From assembly GCF_028622095.1 (NCBI RefSeq), contig NZ_CP115165.1, forward strand, positions 62,001 to 126,000: DNA of 64,000 bases. Reading direction: 5' to 3'. Below, piece by piece: positions 35,058-47,902 of the stretch (the first letter of the stretch is position 1; the number at the start of each line of letters is the position of its first letter). The stretch is from Deinococcus aquaticus. GTDB taxonomy: Bacteria > Deinococcota > Deinococci > Deinococcales > Deinococcaceae. A program made the translations under genes and the position numbers. Under the pieces are notes generated by a model. That model searched no databases. It was not told the origin of the DNA and was given only the letters and a program-made list of their open reading frames with translations.

Positions 35058-35206
35058 CTCACTCAAGCTACCGCGCCCGGCCGGCCAGGGGGTAGCCCCA
35101 CCCGGCGGCCCCCCGAACGCGACCGCCGGGCAACACGGCAAAAAGCAGCGGCAGCCCGCACCTCACGCCCCCTAAATGAACCCGGTGCAGAACGTAGAAT
35201 GAACGC

Positions 35207-36013
35207 ATGAGCGCACGGGTGGGGTACGGACTGGTGCTGGGCGGCGGCGGCGCGCGCGGACTGGCGCACGTGGGCGCGTGGCAGGTGCTCGAAGAACACA
35301 GCCTGACGCCCGGCGTGATCGCCGGAACGAGCATGGGCGGCCTGATCGGGGCGTTCATTGCCGCCGGGTACAGCGCCCCGGAACTGGTCCGCATCTCGGA
35401 GTCCGTGTCGTGGCGGCGACTGCTGGACCTGCGGCCCGGCCCGGGCCTGATCCGCACGTCCAGCCTGAGCGCGTGGCTCTCGCATCACCTGCCGCCCACC
35501 TTCGAGGAGTTGAAGGTGCCGCTGGCGATCACCGCGACCGACATGCTCTCGGGGCGCGCCGTGTACCTGACGCGCGGGAACCTGCACGAGGCGCTGCGGG
35601 CCACGACGGCGTACCCCGGCGCGATCGAGCCCGTGGCGGTCGACGACATGCTGCTCTCGGACGGCGGGATTCTGAATCAGGTGCCGGTGGACGCCGCGCT
35701 GTTCCTGGGGGCGCGGCGCGTGCTGGCCGTCGACGTGACCGCGCCGGACCCGCTGGAACTGCACGAGCGGCGCGTGCTGCTGTGGAAACGCGAGGCGAAC
35801 CTGGGGCCGGTGCGGGCGCTGCGGCGCTCGGTGGAGATCATGCAGGCGCAACTGACGGACGCCCGCGTCAGCCTGTACCGCCCGGACGTGCTGCTGCGCC
35901 CGCACCTGGGCGACATCGATCTGGTCAGTTTCAACCGGTCCGCGCAGGCCATCCGCGCCGGGCAGGACGCCGCCCTGGCCGAACTGCCGCGCCTGAGTGC
36001 CCTGTTCGGCTGA
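35207..36013 (+). CDS. patatin-like phospholipase
   Basis: 268 residues. Oxyanion-hole motif [12 protein letters not shown] near the N-terminus, nucleophile elbow GTSMGG, and catalytic DGG ([11 protein letters not shown]). This is the RssA/YchK-type group of bacterial patatins (lipid acyl hydrolases). No signal peptide. TAGAAT is six bases before the ATG, so the transcript is probably leaderless. Substrate unknown. Confidence 0.88.
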   Translation: MSARVGYGLVLGGGGARGLAHVGAWQVLEEHSLTPGVIAGTSMGGLIGAFIAAGYSAPELVRISESVSWRRLLDLRPGPGLIRTSSLSAWLSHHLPPTFEELKVPLAITATDMLSGRAVYLTRGNLHEALRATTAYPGAIEPVAVDDMLLSDGGILNQVPVDAALFLGARRVLAVDVTAPDPLELHERRVLLWKREANLGPVRALRRSVEIMQAQLTDARVSLYRPDVLLRPHLGDIDLVSFNRSAQAIRAGQDAALAELPRLSALFG

Positions 36014-36142
36014 CGGCGGAGTTCAGGTCGGGCCCGGGCGTTGTTCCCGAAACCGACCTGAACCGGACACAGCGGTATGGGGGCACGGGGTGTGGGGGCA
36101 GGGGCCATGCGGCCCGGCTTCATCCGGTATTCTGCGCGGTGC

Positions 36143-36925
36143 ATGACCAGACCTGACAGACCTGCACCGTCCGCCCTTCAGAAACTGTGGAAGGAACTGC
36201 TTGAACCGATCGTGTTCGCGGTCGTCATCACGCAGTTCGTGGCGACACTGGTCGGCGTGGACGGCGTGAGCATGATGCCCAACCTGCGGGACCGGGAACG
36301 CGTGTTCGTTCCCAAGTACGAGACGTGGCTGCACAAGGCCGGCGTGGGCGAATTCAGCCGCGGCGACATCCTGATCTTCAAACCATCCCGCGCGGCCACC
36401 GAGAAGATCGCCAACCTGAACAAGAGCGCGTTCGGCCTGTGGAACTACCGGCCGTTCCTGATCAAACGCCTGATCGGCCTGCCGGGCGACCGGATCACCG
36501 TCAGTGGCGGCGAGGTCACCGTGAACGGCACGCCGCTGGATTCCAGCTGGACGACCGCGTACTGGCAGGAGCAGGGCTGCTGGGACACCCAGAGCGAACT
36601 GGCGAACTACGCCACGGCCTCCGTGAGTTACGGCGTGGTGCAGGACCAGCAGGAGTTCACGGTGCCGCAGGGCACGTACTACGTGATGGGCGACAACCGC
36701 ACCGCGAACGGTTCGGAGGACTCCCGCATGATCGGCCCGGTCGAGCGCCGGGACGTGGCCGGGCGCGCCGCCGCCGTCGTGTGGCCCATCATGCGCAAGG
36801 CGAACGTGAAGTACGACTGTAACGCCGGAGCAGTGGCGGAATTCAGCGGCGAGAACGTCCTGAACTGGCGTCTGCTGAACCCACCTGCCGCCTTCGACAC
36901 CCTGAAAGCTGCCCTGAACAAGTAA
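36143..36925 (+). CDS. lepB: signal peptidase I
   Basis: 260 residues. One N-terminal membrane helix ([21 protein letters not shown]), catalytic serine in GVSMMPNL, catalytic lysine in [12 protein letters not shown], and C-terminal box [19 protein letters not shown] 40-residue insertion carrying two Cys-free strands precedes the last box, within the normal range of Deinococcus/Thermus-type enzymes. It removes signal peptides on the outer face of the cytoplasmic membrane. TATTCT stands nine bases before the ATG. Confidence 0.92.
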   Translation: MTRPDRPAPSALQKLWKELLEPIVFAVVITQFVATLVGVDGVSMMPNLRDRERVFVPKYETWLHKAGVGEFSRGDILIFKPSRAATEKIANLNKSAFGLWNYRPFLIKRLIGLPGDRITVSGGEVTVNGTPLDSSWTTAYWQEQGCWDTQSELANYATASVSYGVVQDQQEFTVPQGTYYVMGDNRTANGSEDSRMIGPVERRDVAGRAAAVVWPIMRKANVKYDCNAGAVAEFSGENVLNWRLLNPPAAFDTLKAALNK

Positions 36926-36953
36926 TCACCAACCTCCCCCAATCGGGATGAAA

Positions 36954-36986
36954 GCGCCCCCTGACCAGAATCGGTTAAGGGGGCGC
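36954..36986. terminator. hairpin terminator downstream of lepB
   Basis: 9-bp stem GCGCCCCCT/AGGGGGCGC with a 15-nt loop, between lepB and the convergent DUF503 gene. Confidence 0.7.
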
Positions 36987-37039
36987 AGCAGTTTCAGGGG
37001 ATGATGCTCAGGGACAAATCCAGTCGGGAACAGGGGCCG

Positions 37040-37396
37040 TCAGGAGTGCGTCTCGCCGTCTTCGCCGGGGTGCCCATCTGGGTCCTCGTCGGTGTCGTCC
37101 CCCAGCGCGGTGATCTCGGTGCGTTCGTCGGTCACGCGGTAGGGGCCTTCCTTGGCGATGTAGTCGGCGGCCATGCGCAGCGTTTCCTCGACCCAGCCGT
37201 AGTCGTTGCTGATGGTCGCCACGCCGATCACTTCCCAGTCATGGGCGTCCAGGCCGTCCAGGCGGGCGACGGTCAGCGGAAAGCGGACTTTCAGGCGTTC
37301 CACGACCGGGCGGACCAGCGCGCGCTTCTCTTTGAGGCTGGCGACCCAGGGCATCTCGACCCGGACGGTCAGGACGCCCACGTAGCCGAGGGCCAC
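37040..37396 (-). CDS. DUF503 family protein
   Basis: 118 residues. DUF503 core: [67 protein letters not shown], followed by an acidic, hydrophilic tail. The family is widespread in Gram-positive and Deinococcus-Thermus bacteria, has a ferredoxin-like fold and no settled function. GTG 37396 begins one base after the stop of the upstream HMA gene, so it is translationally coupled. Confidence 0.85.
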   Translation of the reverse strand: MALGYVGVLTVRVEMPWVASLKEKRALVRPVVERLKVRFPLTVARLDGLDAHDWEVIGVATISNDYGWVEETLRMAADYIAKEGPYRVTDERTEITALGDDTDEDPDGHPGEDGETHS

Positions 37397-37397
37397 G

Positions 37398-37613
37398 CTA
37401 GAGCATGCCGGCCAGGAACCCCTGGGTGCGCACGGCGCGCACGAGGTCCATGACCGTCAGTTGCGAGGGATCGTAGTGCACTTCGATCTGGCCTTCGTCG
37501 GGCGTGGCGCGGCTCACGCCTGGCAGGGCGGTCAGGGCGGCGGCAACAGAGGTCCCGGCGTCGCGGGTCATGCCGCGCACGCCCAGCAGTACGCGGGTGG
37601 CGTTGGAGGTCAT
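37398..37613 (-). CDS. HMA-like domain protein lacking the metal-binding Cys pair
   Basis: 71 residues with a ferredoxin-like HMA fold ([61 protein letters not shown]). The GMTCxxC loop is GMTRDAG, so metal binding of the copper-chaperone kind is unlikely. ATG 37613 lies seven bases after a CATAAT box; ATG 37622 region codons upstream are less likely. It forms a three-gene minus-strand cluster with a GNAT gene and DUF503. Confidence 0.7.
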   Translation of the reverse strand: MTSNATRVLLGVRGMTRDAGTSVAAALTALPGVSRATPDEGQIEVHYDPSQLTVMDLVRAVRTQGFLAGML

Positions 37614-37621
37614 GCCTGTCA

Positions 37622-38143
37622 TTATGCCCCCTGCTCCGGCGTGCCGGGCGCGGGTGTGGCTGGCACGCTGCGCAGGCGGGTGCCGGGGGCGGTGTCGGCG
37701 CGGGTGCCCAGGTGGCACACGGCGCTCTGGCCGGTCACGACGGCACTCTCGCTGGTGGCGGCGTCCAGCAGGTCGGGGGTCAGGGTGAAGTGAACCTCGT
37801 ACACGGCGGTGTCGTAGGCGCTTTTCACGGCGGCGTGCAGCAGGCCCGTGCTGGTGCCTTCGGGCGCGCCGGGCAGGACGCTGACCGTCCGCACGAGCAC
37901 CAGCGGGCGGTCGCCCTGCCAGACCGGCTGGGCCAGAATGAAGCCGGCCAGCGTGTCACCCTCCTCGGCCACGAAGGAGTGCTCGCTGCGCTCATAGAAT
38001 TTCAGGGCGGGCTGGCTGGTGTGCAGGCGGCCGTCGCGTTCGCGTTCGGGCAGGCTGTCGAAGGCGGGGTCCTGGCGTTGCAGGGTCAGGTCCAGGGCCT
38101 GCATGGCCGGGTAGTCGGCCTCGGAGAAGGTGCGGTAGCGCAT
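37622..38143 (-). CDS. GNAT-like acetyltransferase of Deinococcus-Thermus type
   Basis: 173 residues. N-terminus [28 protein letters not shown] and [48 protein letters not shown] have the GNAT strand-helix order, but the acetyl-CoA loop is weak ([12 protein letters not shown]). TAGCCT sits six bases before the ATG. The gene ends 8 bp from the HMA gene and is probably in one operon with it and DUF503. A DUF1999-type assignment is a guess. Confidence 0.6.
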   Translation of the reverse strand: MRYRTFSEADYPAMQALDLTLQRQDPAFDSLPERERDGRLHTSQPALKFYERSEHSFVAEEGDTLAGFILAQPVWQGDRPLVLVRTVSVLPGAPEGTSTGLLHAAVKSAYDTAVYEVHFTLTPDLLDAATSESAVVTGQSAVCHLGTRADTAPGTRLRSVPATPAPGTPEQGA

Positions 38144-38220
38144 GGGCCAAGGCTAGTGCATGCGCGGCGCGCGGACCGTGAAGAGGCGCGCAGGCGCGGG
38201 TGGAACCGGGCGGGGAACAA

Positions 38221-38257
38221 CGGGCGGGTGGGCCCCGTGTGCCCACCCGCCCGTTTT
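38221..38257. terminator. 13-bp hairpin terminator with T tract
   Basis: CGGGCGGGTGGGC/GCCCACCCGCCCG perfect stem with TTTT on the plus strand, just downstream of the minus-strand deaminase gene. Confidence 0.8.
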
Positions 38258-38268
38258 AACCGTTGACT

Positions 38269-38814
38269 TTACAGGTCCGCTGTCTCTCTGGGGTAGCGCC
38301 TGCGCCACAGCGCCCAGCCCTCGTCGGGGAAGGCGCGCCGGGCTTCCGGGGCGAACAGCAGCGCCCCCTGGTGTTCCAGTTCGGGGTCGGGGGTGGGTAG
38401 GACCTCGGTGGTCTGCATGGCGGGGTGGTCGGCCCAGGCGATCAGGCGACCCGAGCCACCCCAGGGGTCGTCCGTGACCCACACGACGCGGCCCACGCCG
38501 AGCAGGGCGCTGGCCCCGCCGCACATCAGACAGGGTTCCAGGCTGGTGTACAGCGTCAGGCTTTCCGGGTTCTCCAGTTTGCCCACGCCGAAGTACAGGT
38601 CCATCTCGGCGTGGGCGACGCTGGCGTCCCCGACGTGTTCGGGCGTCTGGGCCTCGCCCACGCGGTTGCGGCCGCGCGCGACCTCGTGGCCGCTGGCGTC
38701 GACCAGGACGGCTCCGACCGGGGAACTGCCGGCCTGCTGGGCCTCGCGGGCCAGGTCGAGGGCGAGTTGCAGCCAGCGGCGGTGTTCCGGGGCGGAGCGG
38801 TGGGGGGCAGACAT
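38269..38814 (-). CDS. cytidine/deoxycytidylate deaminase-family nucleoside deaminase
   Basis: 181 residues. Zinc ligands and proton shuttle in HAEMD (HxE) and PCLMCGGA (PCxxC), with the N-terminal helix HRRWLQLALDLAREAQQAGSSPVGAVLVD. Resembles guanine deaminase/TadA-like members. The C-terminal part (PELEHQGALLFAPEARRAFPDEGWALWRRRY) differs from TadA, so tRNA editing is not assured. Confidence 0.8.
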   Translation of the reverse strand: MSAPHRSAPEHRRWLQLALDLAREAQQAGSSPVGAVLVDASGHEVARGRNRVGEAQTPEHVGDASVAHAEMDLYFGVGKLENPESLTLYTSLEPCLMCGGASALLGVGRVVWVTDDPWGGSGRLIAWADHPAMQTTEVLPTPDPELEHQGALLFAPEARRAFPDEGWALWRRRYPRETADL

Positions 38815-38980
38815 GGCGGCAGTCTGACGCGGCGGGGGTGGAATTCCGTAGCTTCGGCTGGATTGTCGGGCCTGCGTGAAGGGGACCTTCAGGGGCCGGG
38901 CGGCTGGCCGGGCAGCCGTCAGGGGCCGGGCAGGCCGGGGTGCCCCCTAGAGGCCCCCGGCGTTCGTGGGCGGTCAGTTC

Positions 38981-39008
38981 TTGAAGCGCCGCCAAATTTG
39001 CTTATACT
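38981..39008 (+). promoter_or_regulatory. sigma-70-type promoter of the acyl-CoA ligase gene
   Basis: TTGAAG (38981-38986), 16-bp spacer, TATACT (39003-39008). Predicts a leader of about 148 nt before ATG 39163, containing two GC-rich hairpins (CTGGG/CCCAG near 39060-39075, CCCTCAG/CTGAGGG near 39112-39132) ahead of the CAGGAG ribosome-binding site. Confidence 0.7.
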
Positions 39009-39162
39009 GAGTTCAACTTCGTACTGATCTGTTCCGATCCGGACCCGCCGGGGTCACGTGCTGGGCGCGCCCCAGCCACGCCGGGACAGGTTTCACCTTC
39101 TCCCCCATGTCCCTCAGACCTCAGCTGAGGGCGGGGCGCCCCCCAATTCCCGCAGGAGTGCC

Positions 39163-40872
<1,710 letters not shown>

Positions 40873-40900
40873 CCCGGGAGCAGTAGGGCAACACAGGAGC

Positions 40901-40936
40901 GGGGCGTGACCGTTGAACCGGCACGCCCCACTTTTA
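40901..40936 (+). terminator. intrinsic terminator downstream of the acyl-CoA ligase
   Basis: 8-bp stem GGGGCGTG/CACGCCCC, loop 13 nt, then ACTTTTAT, between convergent fadD and tsaD genes. Confidence 0.78.
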
Positions 40937-40968
40937 TCTGTTCCCACTCCCCACTTCCTGCTCCCCGG

Positions 40969-42000
<1,032 letters not shown>

Positions 42001-42124
42001 CGGGACGGAGTGTAGCAGTCACGCCAGACACGAACGGTGACGGGTGCTGGTCAGGAACGTATGCGCGGCCCGGGCGACCACGGCCGCCCCGCCCACTCCC
42101 CACAACCCACTGCCTCCCACCCTC

Positions 42125-42499
42125 TCAGCGTTGCTGGTCGCGCACGGCGGCGAGGGTTTCCTCGAATGCGTCGAGGAATTCGTCCTCAAGAGCGCGGTCG
42201 CGGATCAGGGCGTCCTGTTCCGTGGTGGCCTGTTCACGGGTCCAGCGGACGCGGGCCTGCCGGGCGCTGCTGACGTTGCCTCTCCCGGCGATGAAGCGGG
42301 CAGCGTGGCGGACGGCAGCGTGCGGGTCGTCGGTGGGCGCGGTGACGCTGAGGTTACGCAGGCCGCCCTGGTCGTTGACGAGAGAGCAAGTGACTTCCAC
42401 TCGCACGCCGTGCCGGGCGAGGAAGACCTGATCGACACGCCACATGCTGGTGGCGCGGATGGGGTCGGGGGCGGTGCGGGGGGCGCGGCGTCGGGGCAT
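42125..42499 (-). CDS. conserved-looking small protein downstream of butyrate kinase
   Basis: 124 residues from ATG 42499, which begins one base after the butyrate kinase stop, so coupled translation is likely. The C-terminal half is helical and charged (VRHAARFIAGRGNVSSARQARVRWTREQATTEQDALIRDRALEDEFLDAFEETLAAVRD), the N-terminal half beta-like (VDQVFLARHGVRVEVTCSLVNDQGGLRNLSVTAP). Unrecognised. Confidence 0.6.
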   Translation of the reverse strand: MPRRRAPRTAPDPIRATSMWRVDQVFLARHGVRVEVTCSLVNDQGGLRNLSVTAPTDDPHAAVRHAARFIAGRGNVSSARQARVRWTREQATTEQDALIRDRALEDEFLDAFEETLAAVRDQQR

Positions 42500-42500
42500 G

Positions 42501-43583
42501 TCAGGAGGCGTCGGGGGCGGGGGGGGTCCACTCGCGGGCCTGTTCGAGGCCCAGCAGGACGCGGCCGGCGCCCTCGGCCAGCGCTTCGAGTTCCAGTTCG
42601 CCGGGAATGACGAGCACCGGGGCAATCCACGCGACGCGCCGCTCGATGCGGTCCACGAGTTCGTCCCAGCGAGCAATACCACCCGTGATGACCAGCGCGT
42701 CCGGGCGGGCGCTGAGCGCGCCGGTCTGCTCGCCCAGGGCCTTGCAGACCTGATGAACGAACGCGGCGGCGACCGTCTGCACGTCCGTTTCGGACAGCAG
42801 GCGGGTTTCGAGGTCGCGCAGGTCCTTGCTGCCGGTCAGGGCCAGGAATCCGCCCTCGCTGCTCAGGCGGGTCAGGGCGGCGCTGTTGCCGAGCGTGTGG
42901 GCCAGGGCCAGCAGCGCGCGGGGCGGAACGGGGCCGCTCTGCATGGCGCCCATTGGGCCGCCGTCGGGTCCGGTGCCGGTGGTGTCGATGGCGCGGCCCC
43001 GGTCGAACGCAGTGACGCTGGTAGTGGCCCCCAGGTGCGCCACGACGATGCGGGCGTCCTGGAAGCGTTTGCCGACCTCGTGTGCGGCGCGGCGGGCGAC
43101 GGCGCGGGCGTTCAGTGCGTGAAATTCCGCGGTGCGGTGAATGCCGCGCAGGCCGGTCACGCGCGCTTCGGGCAGCAGCTCATCGGCGCTCTGGGGGTCC
43201 ACGATGAAGGCCGGCACGCCGCGCACCTGGGCGGCAGCGAGGGCCAGCGGGCCGCCCAGGTTGGGCGGGTAATGGCCACGTTCGCCCTGCGCGACGTACT
43301 CGGAGAGTTCCCGCGTGACGCGGTAGGTGCCGGTCGCGACCTTGCCGATCAGGCCGCCGCGTCCGACGAAGGCGTCCGGGGCGGGCCAGTCGGCGGTCAG
43401 GTCCAGGATGGCCTGCGTGATAGCGGGCACCTGCCCGGCGGTGGGCGGGCCGCTGAGGGGCAGTTCGGCGCGGGTGAGGGTCAGGCGAAGCTGTCCGGGA
43501 AGCGCCGGATTGTCGCTGGGGTCAATGCGCGCGCACGCGAGCTTGACGCCGCTGGTTCCTGGATTGATCACGTGGGCGATCAC
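42501..43583 (-). CDS. buk: butyrate kinase
   Basis: 360 residues, acetate/butyrate kinase fold. N-terminal INPGTSGVKLA, HLGATTSVTAFDRGRAIDTT, PDGGPMGAMQSGPVPP, LALTGSKDLRDLE and LVITGGIARW are in the places expected for Buk. It makes butyryl phosphate from butyrate and ATP, or the reverse. No ptb partner in the window. GTG 43583 is picked over the longer frame, which would run into a repeat element; TACGCT lies eight bases before it. Confidence 0.88.
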   Translation of the reverse strand: MIAHVINPGTSGVKLACARIDPSDNPALPGQLRLTLTRAELPLSGPPTAGQVPAITQAILDLTADWPAPDAFVGRGGLIGKVATGTYRVTRELSEYVAQGERGHYPPNLGGPLALAAAQVRGVPAFIVDPQSADELLPEARVTGLRGIHRTAEFHALNARAVARRAAHEVGKRFQDARIVVAHLGATTSVTAFDRGRAIDTTGTGPDGGPMGAMQSGPVPPRALLALAHTLGNSAALTRLSSEGGFLALTGSKDLRDLETRLLSETDVQTVAAAFVHQVCKALGEQTGALSARPDALVITGGIARWDELVDRIERRVAWIAPVLVIPGELELEALAEGAGRVLLGLEQAREWTPPAPDAS

Positions 43584-43650
43584 AACGCCGCAGCGTACCA
43601 GATTGACCGCCGCACCCGGCGGGACAAATGAGGGGATCTTCAACGCACTC

Positions 43651-43790
43651 TCATACGGACTCCGATCGAATGGCTTGCAAAGCCGTTCAATCCGAGCGGA
43701 CGCGAGTAGGAGTAAAGAGGATTCCGGGCGTGGAGTTGGCAACCCGGTGTGGTTCCGGGTTGTTAACGAAACAGACGGCGGTCCGTATCA
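43651..43790 (-). mobile_element. TNA-MITE copy 3 (full, R to L)
   Basis: Element 43654-43787 (134 bp) between TCA 43651-43653 and TCA 43788-43790. R end TACGGACTCCG, R hairpin GATCGAATGGC/GCCGTTCAATC, L hairpin GTTGGCAACCCGG/CCGGGTTGTTAAC around TGTGGTT; the L terminal repeat is diverged (GGCGGTCCGTA). It occupies the 368-bp gap between divergent-side regions of buk and hpf. Confidence 0.92.
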
Positions 43791-43859
43791 TGCGCGGGCG
43801 GTGGGTGGTGTGGCGGGGGGCCGGTCCTGTAGCCAGCCGGGTCCACCCAGACAGGCGAC

Positions 43860-43886
43860 GGCCCCGGCGTCAGGAACACCGGGGCC
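43860..43886 (-). terminator. hairpin terminator of hpf
   Basis: GGCCCCGGCGT/ACACCGGGGCC, 5-nt loop, 65 nt past the hpf stop codon. Confidence 0.7.
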
Positions 43887-43951
43887 TTCATGGGTCTGTA
43901 GCTAAGCCTGTCTCTGGGTCTGCGCGTCGACCACCGGGCAGGGCTCAGGGG

Positions 43952-44527
43952 TTACACGCTGGGTTCGATCAGTCCGTAGTGCCCGTCCTTGCGGCGGTAC
44001 ACGACGCCGCAGGTGTTGGTCTGCATGTGCATGAACACGTAGAAGTCGTGTCCCAGCGCTTCCATCTGCGCCACGGCGTCCTCGGGGCTCATGGGGCGCA
44101 TGTCGAAGCGTTTCATGCGGACGATCTCGGGGCTGAATTCGGTCACGTCGTCCAGTCCGGCGTTCACGGCGGCTTCGGCCGGGCCGGGCTCGGGCTGGGG
44201 GGTCAGGTCATGACGGCTTTTCAGGTAGCGGGTCTTGAATTTCCGCAGCTGCCGTTCGAGGACGTCGCTGGCCTTGTCGATGGCGGCGTACATATCCGCG
44301 TGGTGTTCCTCGGCGCGGATGATGCCGCTGGGCACGTTCAGCTGAACCTCGACGCGGTTTCGACGTCCAGAGTCCCGCACGTCACGGACGGTCAGGGTCA
44401 CGCGGGCATCGGTGATCTGATCGCTGTAACGGTCCAGCCGCGTGAGTTTCTCCTGCACGTACTCACGCATGGGATCGGTGACTTCAACGTTCCGGCCTGA
44501 CAGCTTGTAGATGTGCACGGCTTTCAC
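43952..44527 (-). CDS. hpf: long-form ribosome hibernation promoting factor
   Basis: 191 residues: N-terminal S30AE domain ([44 protein letters not shown]) and C-terminal dimerisation domain ([54 protein letters not shown]) joined by a Pro-rich linker. The long form dimerises 70S ribosomes in stationary phase or stress. GTG start preceded by AAGGAAGAG. Nothing unusual. Confidence 0.94.
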   Translation of the reverse strand: MKAVHIYKLSGRNVEVTDPMREYVQEKLTRLDRYSDQITDARVTLTVRDVRDSGRRNRVEVQLNVPSGIIRAEEHHADMYAAIDKASDVLERQLRKFKTRYLKSRHDLTPQPEPGPAEAAVNAGLDDVTEFSPEIVRMKRFDMRPMSPEDAVAQMEALGHDFYVFMHMQTNTCGVVYRRKDGHYGLIEPSV

Positions 44528-44776
44528 CTCTTCCTTTTCCCGGAGGGTGGGATCGGCTCCGGTACCGTCACAATAGGCCCAAGGTCAGGGTGCTGTCAGG
44601 CGAACAGCTCACAGCGCCCGCCCCTGCTTTCGGGGTATGCTCCGGGACGGAGAACACACGGGTGGTCCTCACCCCGCTGTGACAGGCTCGCCGTGTGCCA
44701 CACGTACTTTCGCCCGCTCAGCTCTGCGGGTGTTCACCGGCCGGGTGCGCCCCGTTCAGATGAAGGCCCGGTACAG

Positions 44777-44803
44777 TTGACAGGTCCCGGCGCGCTGTAT
44801 TCT
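44777..44803 (+). promoter_or_regulatory. leaderless promoter of the TetR gene
   Basis: TTGACA (44777-44782) and TATTCT (44798-44803), 15-bp spacer, six bases before GTG 44810. Spacer is short, which could mean an activator or regulated promoter. Confidence 0.65.
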
Positions 44804-44809
44804 GGGGGC

Positions 44810-45484
44810 GTGAAGGTAGACCGCCAGGAACAGGATGACGCCCGGCGCGAGCGCATTGCCCGCGCGGCCTTCGAGTTGTTCGCGCGCAGTGGCCTGGACG
44901 CCATCAGCGCGCAGGACATCGCCCAGGCGGCGTTCGTGAGCCGCACCAACCTGTACCGTTACTACCCCAGCAAGATTCACATGCTGCTGGCGCACTTCGA
45001 GAAGGCCGTGCAGGCCAGCCGCGACGACGCCACCGAGCGCCTGCGGGCCGGGGCGAACCCGCAGCAGGTCTGGGACAAGGTCACGGCCCGCATGGCGGAC
45101 CTGGGCGTGCGCTACCGGCATCTGGTGGGCGCGGTCGGTCAGGCGGTTCTGGGCGCGTCGCCCCTCGAGACGAAACCCGCGCCGCAGCGTGCACCCGGCA
45201 TGCCCGGTGACGGCATGCGCACCGCGCTGACCCTGGCGGCCATGGTGGAACCCGTGCTGCTGGCCATGCAGAACCAGGGTCGCCTGCGCCCCGAGGCGAA
45301 CATCAACATGCTGAGCGTGCTGCTGGTCGACGCGTTCATTCTGGCGCTGCTGCACGGCGGGCACCGTGATCAGCGGGAGGTGCTGCGTGACTGGCAGGAC
45401 CGGTTCAGCCTGCTGATGCACGGCGCGCTGGCTCCCGGCATCAGCCTGCGCGACCCGGCGCACGGTGAGCGCGACGCTCTCTGA
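44810..45484 (+). CDS. TetR/AcrR-family transcriptional regulator
   Basis: 224 residues. Helix-turn-helix at residues 12-55 ([56 protein letters not shown]) is typical; the C-terminal ligand domain is unassigned. GTG 44810 lies six bases after TATTCT and so the longer in-frame upstream region is non-coding. Target unknown; none of the neighbours is clearly co-regulated. TGA stop is followed by an R-end remnant and then by a full repeat element. Confidence 0.85.
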   Translation: MKVDRQEQDDARRERIARAAFELFARSGLDAISAQDIAQAAFVSRTNLYRYYPSKIHMLLAHFEKAVQASRDDATERLRAGANPQQVWDKVTARMADLGVRYRHLVGAVGQAVLGASPLETKPAPQRAPGMPGDGMRTALTLAAMVEPVLLAMQNQGRLRPEANINMLSVLLVDAFILALLHGGHRDQREVLRDWQDRFSLLMHGALAPGISLRDPAHGERDAL

Positions 45485-45505
45485 TCCGGACTCCGGTTGA
45501 AGCTG
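45482..45505 (-). mobile_element. TNA-MITE R-end remnant on the TetR stop codon
   Basis: The tetR TGA (45482-45484) is followed by TCCGGACTCCGGTTGAAGC, matching the R end and first stem arm (TACGGACTCCGATTGAATG) at 15 of 19 positions. The rest of the element is lost. A full copy starts four bases further on after another TGA. Confidence 0.65.
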
Positions 45506-45508
45506 GCC

Positions 45509-45648
45509 TGATATGGACTCCGATTGAATGGTTTGCAAAAACCATTCGATCCGAGCGGACGCGAGTGGGAGCGAAACGGGTTCCGGGCGTGGAGTTGACA
45601 ACCCGGTGTCGTTCCGGGTTGTTAACGAAACAGACGGAATCCGTATGA
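45509..45648 (-). mobile_element. TNA-MITE copy 4 (full, R to L)
   Basis: Element 45512-45645 (134 bp) between TGA 45509-45511 and TGA 45646-45648. R end TATGGACTCCG; R hairpin GATTGAATGG/CCATTCGATC; L hairpin GTTGACAACCCGG/CCGGGTTGTTAAC around TGTCGTT; L end GGAATCCGTA. Confidence 0.93.
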
Positions 45649-45659
45649 GAACACGCTGA

Positions 45660-45701
45660 CAGCAGAGCGCCCCGGTCACCAACGACCGGGGCGCTCTGCT
45701 G
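45660..45701. terminator. perfect 18-bp hairpin terminator
   Basis: CAGCAGAGCGCCCCGGTC and its complement around ACCAAC, between the TetR gene plus element and the convergent small gene. Confidence 0.82.
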
Positions 45702-45715
45702 TGCGTGTTGCGGGT

Positions 45716-45946
45716 TCAGTCCTGGCGTGCGCGTCTCAGGCGGTTGAGCAGCGCGAAGACCTGACGCTGCTCCTCGGCCAGCAGGGCACGCCGGAGTGCC
45801 TCGGGAGAGATGGACGGCGCCGGCGCTTCGGCCGTGGGGCCGGCCGGGGGCGCCTGAATGCGGGACTCGTCACGCAGGTCCCGCAGGTAGGGTGTCCCCC
45901 ACTGACTCCAGCTTGAATCGTTCGCGTCCCTCGCCTTCCTGGTCAT
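45716..45946 (-). CDS. small 76-residue protein, function unknown
   Basis: ATG 45946 with TACGCT six bases upstream. The peptide MTRKARDANDSSWSQWGTPYLRDLRDE, then a Pro/Ala stretch, ends in a helix PEALRRALLAEEQRQVFALLNRLRRARQD. No membrane segment. Unrecognised. Confidence 0.55.
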   Translation of the reverse strand: MTRKARDANDSSWSQWGTPYLRDLRDESRIQAPPAGPTAEAPAPSISPEALRRALLAEEQRQVFALLNRLRRARQD

Positions 45947-46134
45947 AACCACAGCGTAGTGAGAAGGTTCGCACAATTCTCTGACTTTCGGCCGTATTGA
46001 GCGTCAGGTCAGGTGAAAGCCGCGTGACGGCCGGCCGGAAGGTCCGGTCCCGCGCCTTCCGTCGGCCTTCCCGGCCGGGCGGGGCATGAAGAACGGCGCA
46101 TGGACAGGCGTACCGCGCTGGGCGGGGGCGGGGG

Positions 46135-46140
46135 TATGCT
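46135..46140 (+). promoter_or_regulatory. probable -10 box of pgi
   Basis: TATGCT at 46135-46140 would start a leader of about 55 nt carrying GGAGG before ATG 46202. No good -35 is seen. Confidence 0.45.
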
Positions 46141-46201
46141 CGCAGGCGTTGAGGAGCGCGGGCCGCTCAAGTGGCCGCCGCGACTCCGGGAGGAATACCA
46201 C

Positions 46202-47875
46202 ATGGCACCAGAACAGACCTCATCCACGAACGCCCCCGCCACCGCGTCCCTGACGGGCCTGAGCAGTTACCGCGCTCTGGCCGCGCACGCCGACGCCACC
46301 CGTGACCTGCACCTGCGCGACCTGTTCACCGCCGACCCGCAGCGCGGCGAGCGCCTGAGCGCCGAGGGGGCCGGGCTGTACCTGGATTACAGCAAGAACC
46401 GCGTGACCGACGAGACCATGAGCCTGCTGCTGGCCCTGGCCCGCGAGACCGGCGTGGAAGCCCGTCGCGACGCCATGTTCGCCGGCGAAAAGATCAACGT
46501 GACCGAGGGGCGCGCCGTGCTGCACACCGCCCTGCGTGCCCCGGCAGGCGCGACTGTGATGGTGGACGGCCGTAACGTCGTACCCGACGTTCATGAGGTC
46601 CTTGACCGGATGGCGGCCTTCGCTGATCAGGTGCGCGCCGGAACGTGGCTGGGGCACACCGGGCGGCCCCTGAAGAACATCGTGAACATCGGCATCGGCG
46701 GCAGCGACCTGGGGCCAGTCATGGCTGCCGAGGCGCTGAAACACTACGCGCAGCGGGACCTGACGCTGCGGTTCGTGTCGAACGTGGACGGTACGGATCT
46801 GGTCGAGAAGACCCAGGGGCTCGACCCGGCCGAGACGCTGGTGATCGTGAGTTCCAAGACCTTCACCACGCAGGAGACCATGGCGAACGCGCAGAGTGCG
46901 CGCGCGTGGCTGCTCGCGGCGCTGGGTGACGACGCGGCGGTCGCGCGGCACTTCGTGGCCGTGTCCACGAACGCGGACGCCGTGCAGAAGTTCGGGATCG
47001 ACACCGCGAACATGTTCGGCTTCTGGGACTGGGTGGGCGGGCGTTACTCCATGGACAGCGCCATCGGCCTGAGCCTGATGCTTGCCGTCGGCCCGGACGG
47101 TTTCCGCGAGATGCTGGCCGGCTTCCACGCCATGGACGAGCACTTCCGCACCGCGCCGCTGGAGAAGAACCTTCCGGTGCTGCTGGGCCTGCTGGGTATC
47201 CTCTACAACAACTTCCATGACGCGCAGAGCCACGCGGTGCTGCCGTACGACCAGTACCTCGCGTACTTCCCGGCTTACCTGCAACAGCTTGATATGGAAA
47301 GCAACGGCAAGCACGTCACGCTGGGCGGGCAGGAGGTGGACTACCAGACCGGCGCGGTCATCTGGGGTCAGCCCGGCACGAACGGCCAGCACGCCTTCTA
47401 CCAGCTGATCCACCAGGGCACCAAGCTGATCCCGGCGGACTTCATCGGCTTCTGCCAGACCCTGAACCCGCTGCCGCTGGGTGACGGCGCGCCGCACCAC
47501 GACCTGCTGATGGCGAACGTGTTCGCGCAGACCGAGGCGCTCGCCTTCGGGAAATCGCTGGCCGCCGTGCTGGCCGAGGGCGTGCAGCCTGACCTGGCCC
47601 CGCACCGCGTGTTCGACGGGAACCGCCCCACCAACACCATCCTCGCCGACCGCCTCACCCCGCACACGCTGGGCGCGCTGATCGCCCTGTACGAACACAA
47701 GGTCTTCGTGCAGGGCGCCGTGTGGGACATCAACTCCTTCGACCAGTGGGGCGTGGAACTCGGCAAGGTGCTGGCCGGGAAGATCGTGCCGGAACTGCAC
47801 GCCGATTCCGAACCCGAGCTGAAGCACGACAGCTCCACGAATACCCTGATCCGCCGCTACCGCACGCGGCGCTGA
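46202..47875 (+). CDS. pgi: glucose-6-phosphate isomerase
   Basis: 557 residues, the long form of PGI. Family signatures: [45 protein letters not shown], and a C-terminal [16 protein letters not shown]. It interconverts glucose 6-phosphate and fructose 6-phosphate. GGAGG six bases before ATG 46202. Its own promoter and leader; no operon partner. The disrupted DinB gene lies convergent immediately downstream. Confidence 0.95.
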   Translation: MAPEQTSSTNAPATASLTGLSSYRALAAHADATRDLHLRDLFTADPQRGERLSAEGAGLYLDYSKNRVTDETMSLLLALARETGVEARRDAMFAGEKINVTEGRAVLHTALRAPAGATVMVDGRNVVPDVHEVLDRMAAFADQVRAGTWLGHTGRPLKNIVNIGIGGSDLGPVMAAEALKHYAQRDLTLRFVSNVDGTDLVEKTQGLDPAETLVIVSSKTFTTQETMANAQSARAWLLAALGDDAAVARHFVAVSTNADAVQKFGIDTANMFGFWDWVGGRYSMDSAIGLSLMLAVGPDGFREMLAGFHAMDEHFRTAPLEKNLPVLLGLLGILYNNFHDAQSHAVLPYDQYLAYFPAYLQQLDMESNGKHVTLGGQEVDYQTGAVIWGQPGTNGQHAFYQLIHQGTKLIPADFIGFCQTLNPLPLGDGAPHHDLLMANVFAQTEALAFGKSLAAVLAEGVQPDLAPHRVFDGNRPTNTILADRLTPHTLGALIALYEHKVFVQGAVWDINSFDQWGVELGKVLAGKIVPELHADSEPELKHDSSTNTLIRRYRTRR

Positions 47876-47902
47876 AACGACACGGGGGCAGGGGCGCGGG
47901 GA